Positions 26,814 to 35,707 of a stretch of 64,000 bases of DNA are shown here, piece by piece. Positions within the stretch are counted from its first letter, which is position 1. The number at the start of each line of letters is the position of its first letter. The stretch covers positions 1 through 64,000 of the forward strand of contig CANFJB010000013.1 of NCBI GenBank assembly GCA_947447375.1, in the 5' to 3' direction. This DNA comes from Bacteroidota bacterium (GTDB taxonomy: Bacteria > Bacteroidota > Bacteroidia > Flavobacteriales > Flavobacteriaceae). The translations under genes and the position numbers were made by a program. The notes below the pieces were generated by a model. That model ran no database searches, was not told the origin of the DNA, and was given only the letters and a program-made list of their open reading frames with translations.

Positions 26814-27662
26814 TTAGTAGTCTCCTAAAGTTTCAGGGTTTTGTGCCAATGCTGTTTCTAATTGGGCATCATTTGGCGCTTTTCCGTGCCAAGCGTGACT
26901 GAACATCATATAATCTACACCGTTACCCATTTCGGTATGCAATAAAACGCAAACCGGTTTTCCCTTTCCAGTTCTTGATTTGGCTTCGTGCATTCCAGTG
27001 ATAATAGCATCAATGTTATTTCCCTCTTTAATTTCCAATACGTCCCAATCAAAGGCTTCAAATTTTGCACGAATACTTCCCATTGGTAAAACCTCATCTG
27101 TAGAACCATCAATTTGTTTACCGTTAAGGTCGATTGTTGCAATTAAATTGTCCACTTTATAAGCTGAAGCATACATAATTGCTTCCCAGTTTTGACCTTC
27201 TTGCAATTCCCCATCTCCGTGAAGTGTATAAACTAAGTTTTTATCACCGTTTAATTTTTTAGCCAATGCGGCACCAATTCCCACAGATAATCCTTGACCT
27301 AAAGAACCTGAAGCCATTCGCACACCCGGTAAATTATCATGAGTAGTTGGATGCCCTTGTAATCTAGAATTAATTTTTCTGAAGGTTACTAATTCGGCAA
27401 CTGGAAAATAACCACTTCTGGCTAAAACGCTGTAAAAAACGGGAGAAATATGTCCGTTGGAAAGGAAGAAAAGGTCTTCGCCAATTCCGTCCATATTGAA
27501 AGTATCTTTTCTGTTCATGATACTTTGGTAAAGGGCTACAATAAATTCGGCGCAACCTAAGGAACCTCCTGGATGACCTGAATTTACTGCGTGTACCATT
27601 CGAAGAATATCTCTTCTAACTTGGATTGTAAAATCGTTTAATTGTTGTGTGTTGGGCTTCAT
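26814..27662 (-). CDS. Transketolase, N-terminal (ThDP-binding) subunit
   Basis: A 282-residue protein equal to the diphosphate-binding domain of transketolase. NSGHPGGSLGCAEFIVALY, FFLSNGHISPVFYSVLA, ASGSLGQGLSVGIGAALA and the ThDP motif HGDGELQEGQNWEAI followed by an Asn at DLNGKQ are visible. The ATG at 27662 (MKPNTQQLNDFTIQVRR) is chosen over an in-frame Met 34 codons upstream, because the promoter box lies between them. The C-terminal subunit follows after 82 bases that contain a small hairpin. Confidence 0.92.
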   Translation of the reverse strand: MKPNTQQLNDFTIQVRRDILRMVHAVNSGHPGGSLGCAEFIVALYQSIMNRKDTFNMDGIGEDLFFLSNGHISPVFYSVLARSGYFPVAELVTFRKINSRLQGHPTTHDNLPGVRMASGSLGQGLSVGIGAALAKKLNGDKNLVYTLHGDGELQEGQNWEAIMYASAYKVDNLIATIDLNGKQIDGSTDEVLPMGSIRAKFEAFDWDVLEIKEGNNIDAIITGMHEAKSRTGKGKPVCVLLHTEMGNGVDYMMFSHAWHGKAPNDAQLETALAQNPETLGDY

Positions 27663-27687
27663 TGTGTGAGTTATAGTTAAACTGATG

Positions 27688-27695
27688 CAAAGATA
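27688..27695 (-). promoter_or_regulatory. -7 box of the split transketolase operon
   Basis: The minus strand reads TATCTTTG, matching TAnnTTTG, 25 bases before the start codon. Confidence 0.5.
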
Positions 27696-27817
27696 ATCAG
27701 ATAACTTTGTTGGGAAGAATCTATAAAAATTAAATCCTAACAAAATGGTACATTTTATTAACAATTCTGTAATTATTGAAGTTGATTTACAATCGGATTT
27801 TGATTAATGCAATATAT

Positions 27818-27944
27818 TGCGTGAGTGATGGAAATGGAAATCCTGTTGCGGAATAAAGTGTAGCAAGAGATTGCAGTGTACAGCACGACCGAGTTTAATG
27901 GTTGCATTGTACTTTGCAATGACGTTCTAAACGAGGGCACGCCC
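27818..27944 (-). repeat. GC-richer intergenic element with imperfect hairpin
   Basis: The gap from 27663 to 28041 contains no gene. Its middle part is visibly richer in G+C than its surroundings. On the minus strand it begins GGGCGTGCCC and ends TCACTCACGC. Inside, 27870-27881 pairs with 27909-27920 (10 of 12 bases). From memory, sequences bounded by GGGCGTGCCC and CTCACGC recur between genes in flavobacterial genomes, so this is probably one copy of a dispersed REP-like family. The rest of the gap holds the promoters of the flanking genes. Confidence 0.6.
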
Positions 27945-28014
27945 AAAAACTATGAAAACTTGAAATTCATGTTAATTTATTTGGTATTTCCCCACTCGTA
28001 AATTACAATTCTCT

Positions 28015-28022
28015 TATATTTG
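28015..28022 (+). promoter_or_regulatory. -7 box of the tgt operon
   Basis: TATATTTG matches TAnnTTTG, 19 bases before the tgt ATG. Confidence 0.5.
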
Positions 28023-28041
28023 CTGACTGAAAAAAGCCATT

Positions 28042-29172
28042 ATGAAGTTTGATTTATTAAAGACTGATCCGCAATCTCAAGCTCGTGCGGGGACAATTAC
28101 TACGGATCACGGTGTGATTGAAACGCCTATTTTTATGCCCGTTGGGACTGTTGCTTCGGTAAAAGGGGTGCACCAACGCGAATTGAAAGAGGAAATCAAC
28201 CCGGATATTATTCTTGGAAATACCTATCATTTATATTTACGTCCTCAGACAGAAATTCTTGAAAAAGCGGGTGGTTTACACAAATTCATGAATTGGGATC
28301 GCAATATTTTGACCGATTCTGGTGGTTACCAAGTGTATTCCCTTTCGGCAAATAGAAAAATTAAGGAAGAAGGAGTGAAATTTAAATCGCATATTGACGG
28401 TTCGTATCACTTTTTTACGCCAGAAAATGTAATGGAAATTCAACGCACCATCGGAGCTGATATTATTATGGCTTTTGATGAGTGTACGCCTTACCCATGT
28501 GACTACAGATATGCGCAACGCTCAATGCACATGACGCATCGTTGGCTGGATCGTTGTATCAATCACTTGGAAAAAGTGCCTGTGAAATATGGTTACGACC
28601 AAACGTTTTTCCCTATTGTTCAAGGAAGTACTTACAAAGATTTGCGCATGCAATCGGCGGAATATATTGCCAATGCTGGTGCGCAAGGAAATGCTATTGG
28701 CGGACTTTCTGTAGGGGAACCTGCTGAGGAAATGTATGCAATGACGGAAATTGTTACGGCAATTTTACCGCAAGACAAACCGAGATATTTAATGGGTGTG
28801 GGAACTCCTATAAATATTTTGGAAAATATAGCGCTTGGAATTGACATGTTTGATTGTGTGATGCCAACTAGAAATGCCAGAAACGGAATGTTATTTACGG
28901 CCAACGGAACTATTAATATTAAAAACAAAAAGTGGGAGGATGATTTTTCACCTGTAGACGAAATGGGAATCACCTTTGTTGATAGAGAATATACCAAAGC
29001 TTATTTACGTCATTTATTTGCTGCCAACGAATACCTAGGAAAGCAAATTGCTACGATTCACAACCTTGGTTTTTACATGTGGTTGGTTCGTGAAGCTAGA
29101 AAGCATATCTTAGCGGGAGATTTCAAAGTTTGGAAGGAAATGATGGTAAAAAACATGAGCCAAAGATTATAA
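28042..29172 (+). CDS. tgt: tRNA-guanine transglycosylase (queuosine synthesis)
   Basis: A 376-residue Tgt that exchanges guanine 34 for preQ1 in tRNAs for Asp, Asn, His and Tyr. The substrate-site motifs ILTDSGGYQVYS and IGGLSVGEP and the nucleophile region GIDMFDCVMPTRNARNG are intact. The zinc-binding Cys-x-Cys-x-x-Cys normally found before the YLRHL motif is missing: the stretch reads FSPVDEMGITFVDREYTKAYL. The later histidine of IHNL is kept. I recall the same loss in Bacteroides Tgt, so it looks like a lineage trait rather than damage. lptF/G starts 7 bases later. Confidence 0.93.
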   Translation: MKFDLLKTDPQSQARAGTITTDHGVIETPIFMPVGTVASVKGVHQRELKEEINPDIILGNTYHLYLRPQTEILEKAGGLHKFMNWDRNILTDSGGYQVYSLSANRKIKEEGVKFKSHIDGSYHFFTPENVMEIQRTIGADIIMAFDECTPYPCDYRYAQRSMHMTHRWLDRCINHLEKVPVKYGYDQTFFPIVQGSTYKDLRMQSAEYIANAGAQGNAIGGLSVGEPAEEMYAMTEIVTAILPQDKPRYLMGVGTPINILENIALGIDMFDCVMPTRNARNGMLFTANGTINIKNKKWEDDFSPVDEMGITFVDREYTKAYLRHLFAANEYLGKQIATIHNLGFYMWLVREARKHILAGDFKVWKEMMVKNMSQRL

Positions 29173-29179
29173 ATGCTTA

Positions 29180-30262
29180 ATGAAAATAATAGATAAATAC
29201 ATATTAAAACGCTATCTAAGTAACTTTTTTGTGATGCTTATGATGTTTATTCCTATTGGAATTATCATCGATGTGTCCGAAAAAATTAATAGAATGATTG
29301 AATATAAAATTCCGTTTTCGGTAATTGTAATCTACTATTGTAATTTTACTATATATTTTGCCAATCTACTTTTTCCAATTTTCCTTTTTCTTTCAATAAT
29401 TTGGTTTACCTCAAAATTGGCTAACAATACCGAGATAATTGCAATATTGAGTTCGGGAATCTCTTTTACAAGATTCATGCGTCCGTACTTAATTGGCGCA
29501 ACCATTGTTTCTGTTTTGGCTTTTTTAGTAGGTATCTTTTTATTGCCAAAAGCCAGTGAGGGATTTAATAATTTTAGATACACTTATTTGAACCCTGGCG
29601 GTATTGAAAAAATGCGGGAAAATTCTGATGTGTTTCGCCAAGTTAGTAAAGATGAATTCATCTATGTTGGTAGTTTTAATCAAGCTTCAAAAATGGCCTT
29701 TAATTTTTCAATGGAGAAATTTGATAAAGACCAACTAAAATATAAAATTACCGCAAGTAGAATTAAATGGAATGAACGTCAAAAAAACTACACTCTTTAT
29801 GATTATACTAAGAGAAAGGTTGGTGAATTATCTGACAAAATTGAAATGGCTGAAAAAAAAGACACCGTATTTAATTTTGATTTGGAAGATTTAACTCCAA
29901 TGGTTTATGTAGCTGAAACGTTGTCAATTTTAGAATTAAATCATTTCATCGACAAAGAAATTAAGAGAGGAAATGCTAATATTAGTGTCTATTTAGTGGT
30001 TCTTTATAAAAAATACAGCTTACCGGTTTCGGCATTTATTTTGACCATTATTGCACTTGCAGTTTCCTCGATGAAGCGAAGAGGCGGAATGGGAATCAAT
30101 TTAGCAATTGGAATTGCAATTGCATTTGCGTTTGTCTTTTTCGATAAAATATTTGGTGCCCTCGCTGAAAAATCGACTATAAATCCGTTTATCGCGGTTT
30201 GGTTGCCTAACGTATTATTTGGAATACTCGCAATTTACCTACTAAAAAATGCCAAACGATAA
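29180..30262 (+). CDS. LptF/LptG-family lipopolysaccharide export permease
   Basis: A 360-residue YjgP/YjgQ-type permease with six predicted helices. Three N-terminal helices (IDKYILKRYLSNFFVMLMMF and the two following) and three C-terminal ones flank a large periplasmic beta-jellyroll domain. It forms half of the inner-membrane LptB2FG ABC exporter that moves LPS to the outer membrane. Which of LptF or LptG it represents cannot be settled here. It is translated close behind tgt and overlaps the EamA gene by 14 bases. Confidence 0.88.
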   Translation: MKIIDKYILKRYLSNFFVMLMMFIPIGIIIDVSEKINRMIEYKIPFSVIVIYYCNFTIYFANLLFPIFLFLSIIWFTSKLANNTEIIAILSSGISFTRFMRPYLIGATIVSVLAFLVGIFLLPKASEGFNNFRYTYLNPGGIEKMRENSDVFRQVSKDEFIYVGSFNQASKMAFNFSMEKFDKDQLKYKITASRIKWNERQKNYTLYDYTKRKVGELSDKIEMAEKKDTVFNFDLEDLTPMVYVAETLSILELNHFIDKEIKRGNANISVYLVVLYKKYSLPVSAFILTIIALAVSSMKRRGGMGINLAIGIAIAFAFVFFDKIFGALAEKSTINPFIAVWLPNVLFGILAIYLLKNAKR

Positions 30263-31136
30263 TTTAAAAAGCTACTTACATCTCCATTTTATTGTATTTG
30301 TTTGGGGATTTACAGCAGTTCTAGGAAAGTTAATTTCCTTGGATGCTATGCCATTAGTTTGGTTTAGAATGCTATTGGCTGTTGGTTTTATTTTAATTTA
30401 TATTGGCTTCAAAAAAACTTCTTTGAAGGTTCCTAAAAAAACACTTATTGGGTTTCTATTGGCTGGATTAATAATTGCTTTGCACTGGTTTACTTTTTTT
30501 AAAGCCATCAAAGTCTCCAATATTTCGGTAACATTGGCATGCTTGTCAACCGGAGCTTTTTTCGCCTCTTTATTGGAACCTATTTTCTATGGTAGAAAAA
30601 TTATTTGGTACGAAGTATTATTTGGAATTATCGTGTTTCTGGGGCTATATATTATTTTTAATATAGATGGCCATTTTATAAACGGAATCTTATTGGCGTT
30701 AAGCTCGGCGTTTTTATCTGCGCTTTTTTCTATGATTAACGGGAAATACGCCAAAGAATATGATCCTTCTATAATCTCGTTTTACGAACTTTTAGGCGGC
30801 GTTTTATTTTTTTCTGTGTTCCTATTGTACTCAGGAAGTTTCAACTCAAAATTTTTCATAATTTCTAATTCAGATTGGATTTACCTCATCATTCTAAGTA
30901 CTTTTTGTACTGCCTACGCCTTTATTGCATCGGTAAAAGTGATGAAGTATTTAAGTCCTTACACGGTGATGCTAACCATTAATTTGGAACCTATTTACGG
31001 AATTATTTTGGCCGTAATTGTATTTGAGGAAACTGAAAAAATGAGCGTCAATTTCTACATTGGTGCATTAATAATACTATCAACGGTAATTCTAAATGGC
31101 GTTATCAAGTATTTCTATAAAAGTAAAAATAATTGA
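30249..31136 (+). CDS. EamA/DMT-family membrane transporter
   Basis: A 295-residue protein with about ten hydrophobic helices in two EamA repeats (from HFIVFVWGFTAVLGKLIS and from GILLALSSAFLSALFSMING). Members export small metabolites or amino acids; the substrate is unknown. Its ATG lies inside the last codons of the LptF/G gene, so the two are translationally coupled, and it is the last gene of the tgt unit. Confidence 0.85.
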   Translation: MPNDNLKSYLHLHFIVFVWGFTAVLGKLISLDAMPLVWFRMLLAVGFILIYIGFKKTSLKVPKKTLIGFLLAGLIIALHWFTFFKAIKVSNISVTLACLSTGAFFASLLEPIFYGRKIIWYEVLFGIIVFLGLYIIFNIDGHFINGILLALSSAFLSALFSMINGKYAKEYDPSIISFYELLGGVLFFSVFLLYSGSFNSKFFIISNSDWIYLIILSTFCTAYAFIASVKVMKYLSPYTVMLTINLEPIYGIILAVIVFEETEKMSVNFYIGALIILSTVILNGVIKYFYKSKNN

Positions 31137-31295
31137 AAATATGAATTTTTAAATTCCAATATGAAGTCTATGTTAACTTTTTACTTTGACGATTATGGAA
31201 TTGTTTTATATGTTAATTTTATATCAAAATTAAAGAGGTCACTTAGTGTATTCTAAAGTGAAGCTAAAAAGTTTATTGATTAATAGAATTAATTT

Positions 31296-32036
31296 ATGTA
31301 TAAAAACAAAAAAGTAGTTGTTGTTCTTCCAGCTTATAATGCAGAAAAAACATTAGAAAAAACGTTTTTAGAGATTCCCATGAATCTCGTTGATGAGGTG
31401 ATTTTAGTAGATGATAATAGTATTGATGAAACATTTGCATTAGCTAAGAAGTTAGGAATAAATCATGTAATTCGACATGAAGTAAATAAAGGATACGGTG
31501 GAAACCAAAAAACATGTTACAATAAATGCAAAGAATTAGGGGCAGATATAGTTGTAATGCTTCATCCTGATTATCAATATACTCCATTATTAATTGATGC
31601 TATGGTAAGTATAATTGGTAATGAATTATATCCAGTTGTTTTTGGTTCAAGAATTTTAGGTCAAGGTGCTTTAAGAGGTGGGATGCCATTATACAAGTAT
31701 TTTTTTAATAGAATGTTGACACTTTTTCAAAATATTTTGATGAATCAAAAGCTATCAGAATATCATACTGGATTTAGATCTTTCGACATGAAAGTTTTAA
31801 ATGATGTTAATTATGAAAAATGTTCTGACGATTTTGCATTTGATAATCAAATTATTGCTCAAATTTGCAATAAGGATTATGAAATTGCCGAAGTTACTTG
31901 CCCTACAAAGTATTTTCCCGAAGCATCCTCAATTAATTTCAAAAGAAGCAGTATTTATGGTCTTCATGTAATTTTGGTTTCCATAAAGTATTTCTTGAAT
32001 AAAAATAAAATAGTTAAATGGGATCTTTTAACTTAA
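31296..32036 (+). CDS. Family 2 glycosyltransferase, polyprenyl-phosphate sugar synthase type
   Basis: A 246-residue GT-A enzyme resembling dolichol-phosphate mannosyltransferase. VVVLPAYNAEKTLEKT opens it, then VDEVILVDDNSIDET, NKGYGGNQKTC and VVMLHPDYQYTP with the acidic metal site, and GFRSFDMKVL. There is no C-terminal membrane anchor. It probably makes a polyprenyl-phosphate-linked sugar, and its last codons overlap the start of the ArnT-like gene by 19 bases. This suggests it supplies the donor for that enzyme. Confidence 0.88.
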   Translation: MYKNKKVVVVLPAYNAEKTLEKTFLEIPMNLVDEVILVDDNSIDETFALAKKLGINHVIRHEVNKGYGGNQKTCYNKCKELGADIVVMLHPDYQYTPLLIDAMVSIIGNELYPVVFGSRILGQGALRGGMPLYKYFFNRMLTLFQNILMNQKLSEYHTGFRSFDMKVLNDVNYEKCSDDFAFDNQIIAQICNKDYEIAEVTCPTKYFPEASSINFKRSSIYGLHVILVSIKYFLNKNKIVKWDLLT

Positions 32037-33658
32037 ATAAAATTAAGAATAACTATCTAATAATACTTTTATTATTAACTTGTTTTTTCTTCCCAATAGC
32101 TATTGGATCGGTTCATTTATTTGATTGGGACGAGGTGAATTTTGCAGAAATTGCAAGAGAAATGATTGTTAATAAGAACTATTTAAATGTTCAAATTAAC
32201 TATCAACCCTTTTGGGAAAAGCCTCCTTTATTTTTTTGGCTACAAGCCTTATCAATGAAAATTTTTGGAATCAACGAATTTGCAAGTAGATTTCCGAATG
32301 TTCTAGTAGGAATTTCATCTATTCTTTCTATCTTTTATATTGGAAAGAAATTTATTTCTGATAAATTTGGATTTATTTGGGCCCTTTCTTATATCGGTAG
32401 TTTTTTACCCCATTTCTATTTTAAAACAGGAATAATTGATCCTTTATTTAACTTATTCATATTCCTTTCGATTTATTTTTTCTATTTATATCAAGATAAA
32501 TATAAAAAGAAAAATCTACTTATTGCATCAATATTGTCAGGTTTAGCAGTTTTAACAAAAGGTCCCGTAGCAATTTTAATAATTCTATTAGTCGTTCTAT
32601 TTTTTGATATTTATAAATGGAAAACAATCAAAATAAAAATTTTAGATTTAATAATTGCTGGACTAATAATTTGTGTAATTACTTCATTTTGGTTCATTTC
32701 AGAAATTATTAATGGCGGTGGAATTGAACTTTTTAAAGAATTTATTGCATATCAAATTAGGCTATTTACAAGCTCGGAAGCAGGACATGGCGAACCATTT
32801 TACTATCATTTTATAGTACTCTTTTTCGGTTGTTTTCCAATTTCATTAATAGCAATTCCATTTATATTAAAAAAGAATTTTTCAGATTCTAAATCTATTT
32901 TGGTGAAAGATTTTTACACGTTGAATTTTATTTTATTTTGGGTTGTTTTGATTTTATTTTCAATAACAACAACAAAAATTGTTCATTACTCTTCCTTATG
33001 TTATTTCCCATTATCGTTTATGGCGGCCTACATTATTTATAAATATGATAATGAGAAAAAGAATTTACATAAAATATCTTTTGTTTTATTAGCTGTAGTT
33101 GGGATTTTAGTTGGAATTATTTTTACAGCAATTCCTTTGATAGTGAAATTTAAAGCCAATATTATTCCTATTATCAAAGATAAATTTGCCGTTCAAAATA
33201 TTTTATTACCTGTTCAATGGGGAGGTTTTGAATATTTATTAGGAATATTTTATATGGTATTATTAATAATAGTTTTAGTAAATCTAAAAAACAATATCCG
33301 ATATATAATAAATTTATTTTTGCTAAACGCATTAATATTAAACTTATTAATGATATTTATAGTTCCTAAAATTGAACAACATTCTCAAGGCAGCATAATT
33401 GAATTTTTTCAAAAACACAATCAACCAAATGAATATGTAACTACATATGGTTTTAGAAGTTATGCTAAATTTTTCTACACAAACAAACAAAAACCTGAAA
33501 ATTTAAAATCACTAAATGAGGACTGGCTATTATACGGTACTATAGATAAACCCGTATATATTGTGAGTAAAATGTATGATAAGGAAAAAGTACTTCAGCT
33601 TAAAAATATTAATTTTTTATATGAAAAAGGAGGATTTGTTTTCTATGTAAGAAATTAG
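32018..33658 (+). CDS. ArnT-like glycosyltransferase (family 39/83 type)
   Basis: A 546-residue integral membrane glycosyltransferase. The first periplasmic loop carries the acidic catalytic motif FDWDEVNFAEIAREM near residue 38, and the conserved WEKPPLFFW is present. About eleven to twelve helices follow, then a soluble C-terminal domain from about residue 450. Related enzymes move a sugar from undecaprenyl phosphate to lipid A or protein. Overlap with the upstream GT2 gene and the neighbouring PAP2 phosphatase point to modification of an envelope glycolipid. The acceptor is inferred. Confidence 0.85.
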   Translation: MGSFNLNKIKNNYLIILLLLTCFFFPIAIGSVHLFDWDEVNFAEIAREMIVNKNYLNVQINYQPFWEKPPLFFWLQALSMKIFGINEFASRFPNVLVGISSILSIFYIGKKFISDKFGFIWALSYIGSFLPHFYFKTGIIDPLFNLFIFLSIYFFYLYQDKYKKKNLLIASILSGLAVLTKGPVAILIILLVVLFFDIYKWKTIKIKILDLIIAGLIICVITSFWFISEIINGGGIELFKEFIAYQIRLFTSSEAGHGEPFYYHFIVLFFGCFPISLIAIPFILKKNFSDSKSILVKDFYTLNFILFWVVLILFSITTTKIVHYSSLCYFPLSFMAAYIIYKYDNEKKNLHKISFVLLAVVGILVGIIFTAIPLIVKFKANIIPIIKDKFAVQNILLPVQWGGFEYLLGIFYMVLLIIVLVNLKNNIRYIINLFLLNALILNLLMIFIVPKIEQHSQGSIIEFFQKHNQPNEYVTTYGFRSYAKFFYTNKQKPENLKSLNEDWLLYGTIDKPVYIVSKMYDKEKVLQLKNINFLYEKGGFVFYVRN

Positions 33659-33670
33659 ACTTAAGCATCT

Positions 33671-34348
33671 TTAAGCAATAGATACTTTTTTATTTTTTGA
33701 TTTATTTTTGAACAGAGATTTGAGTTTTTTATCAAACCATTTACTTCTTAGAGATATAAAAATAAAATAGGATATAATAAAAGAACCTATCCCAACCACT
33801 TCCCCAGCTGCAACATCTGAAAAAAAATGTTGAGATAAATATACTCTTGAATAAGCTGTTAAACAGGCAATTAATGCGAAAATGATTTGATAATGTTTTT
33901 TCTTAAATACATAAGCCAAAAACAAAAAAATTGCAAATGCGGTAGTTGAATGTCCTGATGGGAAAGAGTTATAGGAATGTAAAACAACTCCTTTGACATA
34001 ATGAATTTGTTCTGGGCTAAAATATTTAGAGGGTCTTAATTGATCTGCAAAAATTACTTTTTTCATTAATTGACAAACAATTCCAGATATTAAGAAAGTA
34101 GATAATCCCATAAAAAACGTCCTGAAATTGACAACAAATAACAATAATATCAAAATAAACATTGCAAATAATCCATCTCCAATATTTGTAAAATATTTGA
34201 AGAAAATATCCTGAAAAGGGGAATTATATTGATTAACAATTAAATGCAATGTTAATTTTCCATAGGTCAATACTCCTAAAAGTGATAAACCTATAAAAAG
34301 TAAACAAAAAGAGAAATAATATTTTAAATCAATTAATAATTTTCGCAT
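33671..34348 (-). CDS. PAP2-family membrane phosphatase
   Basis: A 225-residue protein with about six membrane helices and the complete three-part acid-phosphatase signature: KKVIFADQLRPSK, SFPSGHSTTAF and SRVYLSQHFFSDVAAG. Such enzymes dephosphorylate lipid A, undecaprenyl diphosphate or phosphatidylglycerol phosphate. The KFADQLRP-like motif and its position next to an ArnT-like transferase suggest a lipid A or undecaprenyl substrate. It is convergent with the ArnT-like gene, 12 bases apart. A minus-strand TAATTTTG box lies at 34418-34425. Confidence 0.87.
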   Translation of the reverse strand: MRKLLIDLKYYFSFCLLFIGLSLLGVLTYGKLTLHLIVNQYNSPFQDIFFKYFTNIGDGLFAMFILILLLFVVNFRTFFMGLSTFLISGIVCQLMKKVIFADQLRPSKYFSPEQIHYVKGVVLHSYNSFPSGHSTTAFAIFLFLAYVFKKKHYQIIFALIACLTAYSRVYLSQHFFSDVAAGEVVGIGSFIISYFIFISLRSKWFDKKLKSLFKNKSKNKKVSIA

Positions 34349-34573
34349 TTTTTATATAAATCAAAGGGGGAATTTTATACAAATAAGAAGATGTATACAA
34401 ATAAAAAATTTATATTACAAAATTAAATTAATAGAAATTTCTAAAGTAAACAAAATATTATCTTAGCATTAAATAAATAGAATCTTAGAGTTATGGAAAT
34501 CCGTTTTTTAAAGTTTAAATAATATGATTTTCAATAATTATTAAAAATTACTTTCATTCAAAATATTAAATTT

Positions 34574-34581
34574 TATCTTTG
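34574..34581 (+). promoter_or_regulatory. -7 box of accA promoter
   Basis: TATCTTTG matches TAnnTTTG, 32 bases before the accA ATG. The rest of the 34349-34613 gap is plain A+T-rich DNA. Confidence 0.5.
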
Positions 34582-34613
34582 CTTTTCAAATAAAATATAA
34601 ATGCACATACCCT

Positions 34614-35567
34614 ATGGAATATTTAGATTTTGAGCTTCCAATAAAAGAACTAGAAGAACAACTAGACAAATGTGAAATCATCGGTCAAGAATCAGACGTT
34701 GATGTTTCTGGAACTTGTAAGCAAATTGCAAAAAAATTAGAAGATACCAAACGCGATATATATAAAAACCTAACAGCTTGGCAACGCGTTCAATTGTCTC
34801 GTCACCCAAACCGACCTTACACTATGGATCACGTTAACGCTTTGTGCGGAGACACTTTCCTTGAAATGTTTGGCGATAGAAATTTCAAAGACGATAAAGC
34901 CATGATTGGTGGATTAGGAAAAATTGGCGGACAATCTTTCATGATTGTTGGACAACAAAAAGGTTACAATACCAAAACGCGTCAATACCGTAACTTCGGT
35001 ATGGCAAATCCTGAAGGTTATAGAAAGGCTTTGCGTTTAATGAAAATGGCTGAGAAATTTGGAGTTCCTGTAGTTACTTTAATTGATACTCCGGGTGCTT
35101 ACCCAGGTTTAGAAGCTGAAGAACGCGGACAAGGAGAAGCAATTGCAAGAAATATTCTTGAAATGATGCGTTTAAAAGTGCCTATTATCACCGTTATTGT
35201 TGGTGAAGGTGCTTCTGGAGGTGCATTGGGAATTGGTGTTGGAGATAAAGTTTACATGTTGGAAAACACTTGGTATTCTGTAATTTCACCAGAATCTTGC
35301 TCTTCAATTCTATGGAAAAGCTGGGAATATAAAGAACAAGCGGCCGATGCATTGAAATTGACTTCTGCCGATATGAAAAAACAAAATCTAGTTGACGATA
35401 TTATCCCTGAACCTCTTGGAGGAGCTCATTATGACCGTGAAACTACATTTAAATCAGTTGAAAAATACATCTTGAAAGGTTACAATGAACTAAAAGACTT
35501 TTCAACAACTGAATTAGTAGCCAAAAGAATGGACAAATACAGCAAGATGGGCGAATTTAAAGAATAA
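34614..35567 (+). CDS. accA: Acetyl-CoA carboxylase carboxyltransferase subunit alpha
   Basis: A 317-residue AccA. With AccD it moves the carboxyl group from biotin to acetyl-CoA, giving malonyl-CoA for fatty acid synthesis. The N-terminal helical part ([17 protein letters not shown]), [40 protein letters not shown], and the oxyanion glycine stretch [15 protein letters not shown] are diagnostic. It has its own -7 box and terminator, so it is a single-gene unit. Confidence 0.96.
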   Translation: MEYLDFELPIKELEEQLDKCEIIGQESDVDVSGTCKQIAKKLEDTKRDIYKNLTAWQRVQLSRHPNRPYTMDHVNALCGDTFLEMFGDRNFKDDKAMIGGLGKIGGQSFMIVGQQKGYNTKTRQYRNFGMANPEGYRKALRLMKMAEKFGVPVVTLIDTPGAYPGLEAEERGQGEAIARNILEMMRLKVPIITVIVGEGASGGALGIGVGDKVYMLENTWYSVISPESCSSILWKSWEYKEQAADALKLTSADMKKQNLVDDIIPEPLGGAHYDRETTFKSVEKYILKGYNELKDFSTTELVAKRMDKYSKMGEFKE

Positions 35568-35585
35568 ACTGGTTAAAATCACTAG

Positions 35586-35620
35586 AAAATCCGAAGCCTT
35601 ATAGTTTCGGATTTTTTTTT
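35586..35620 (+). terminator. Rho-independent terminator of accA
   Basis: AAAATCCGAA (35586-35595) pairs with TTCGGATTTT (35606-35615), followed by a run of T. Confidence 0.85.
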
Positions 35621-35707
35621 ACTTATAAACAAAAAATAGTTAGTTATCAACAAATAATAGTAATAACTCCTTATGGATTTTTTTTATTTTTTTAGTAAAT
35701 TCGCTCA

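Noticed and set aside
28920..29030. Frameshift or decay in tgt explaining the missing cysteines
   Set aside because: The frame is intact, flanking motifs are conserved, and I recall the same replacement in Bacteroides Tgt.
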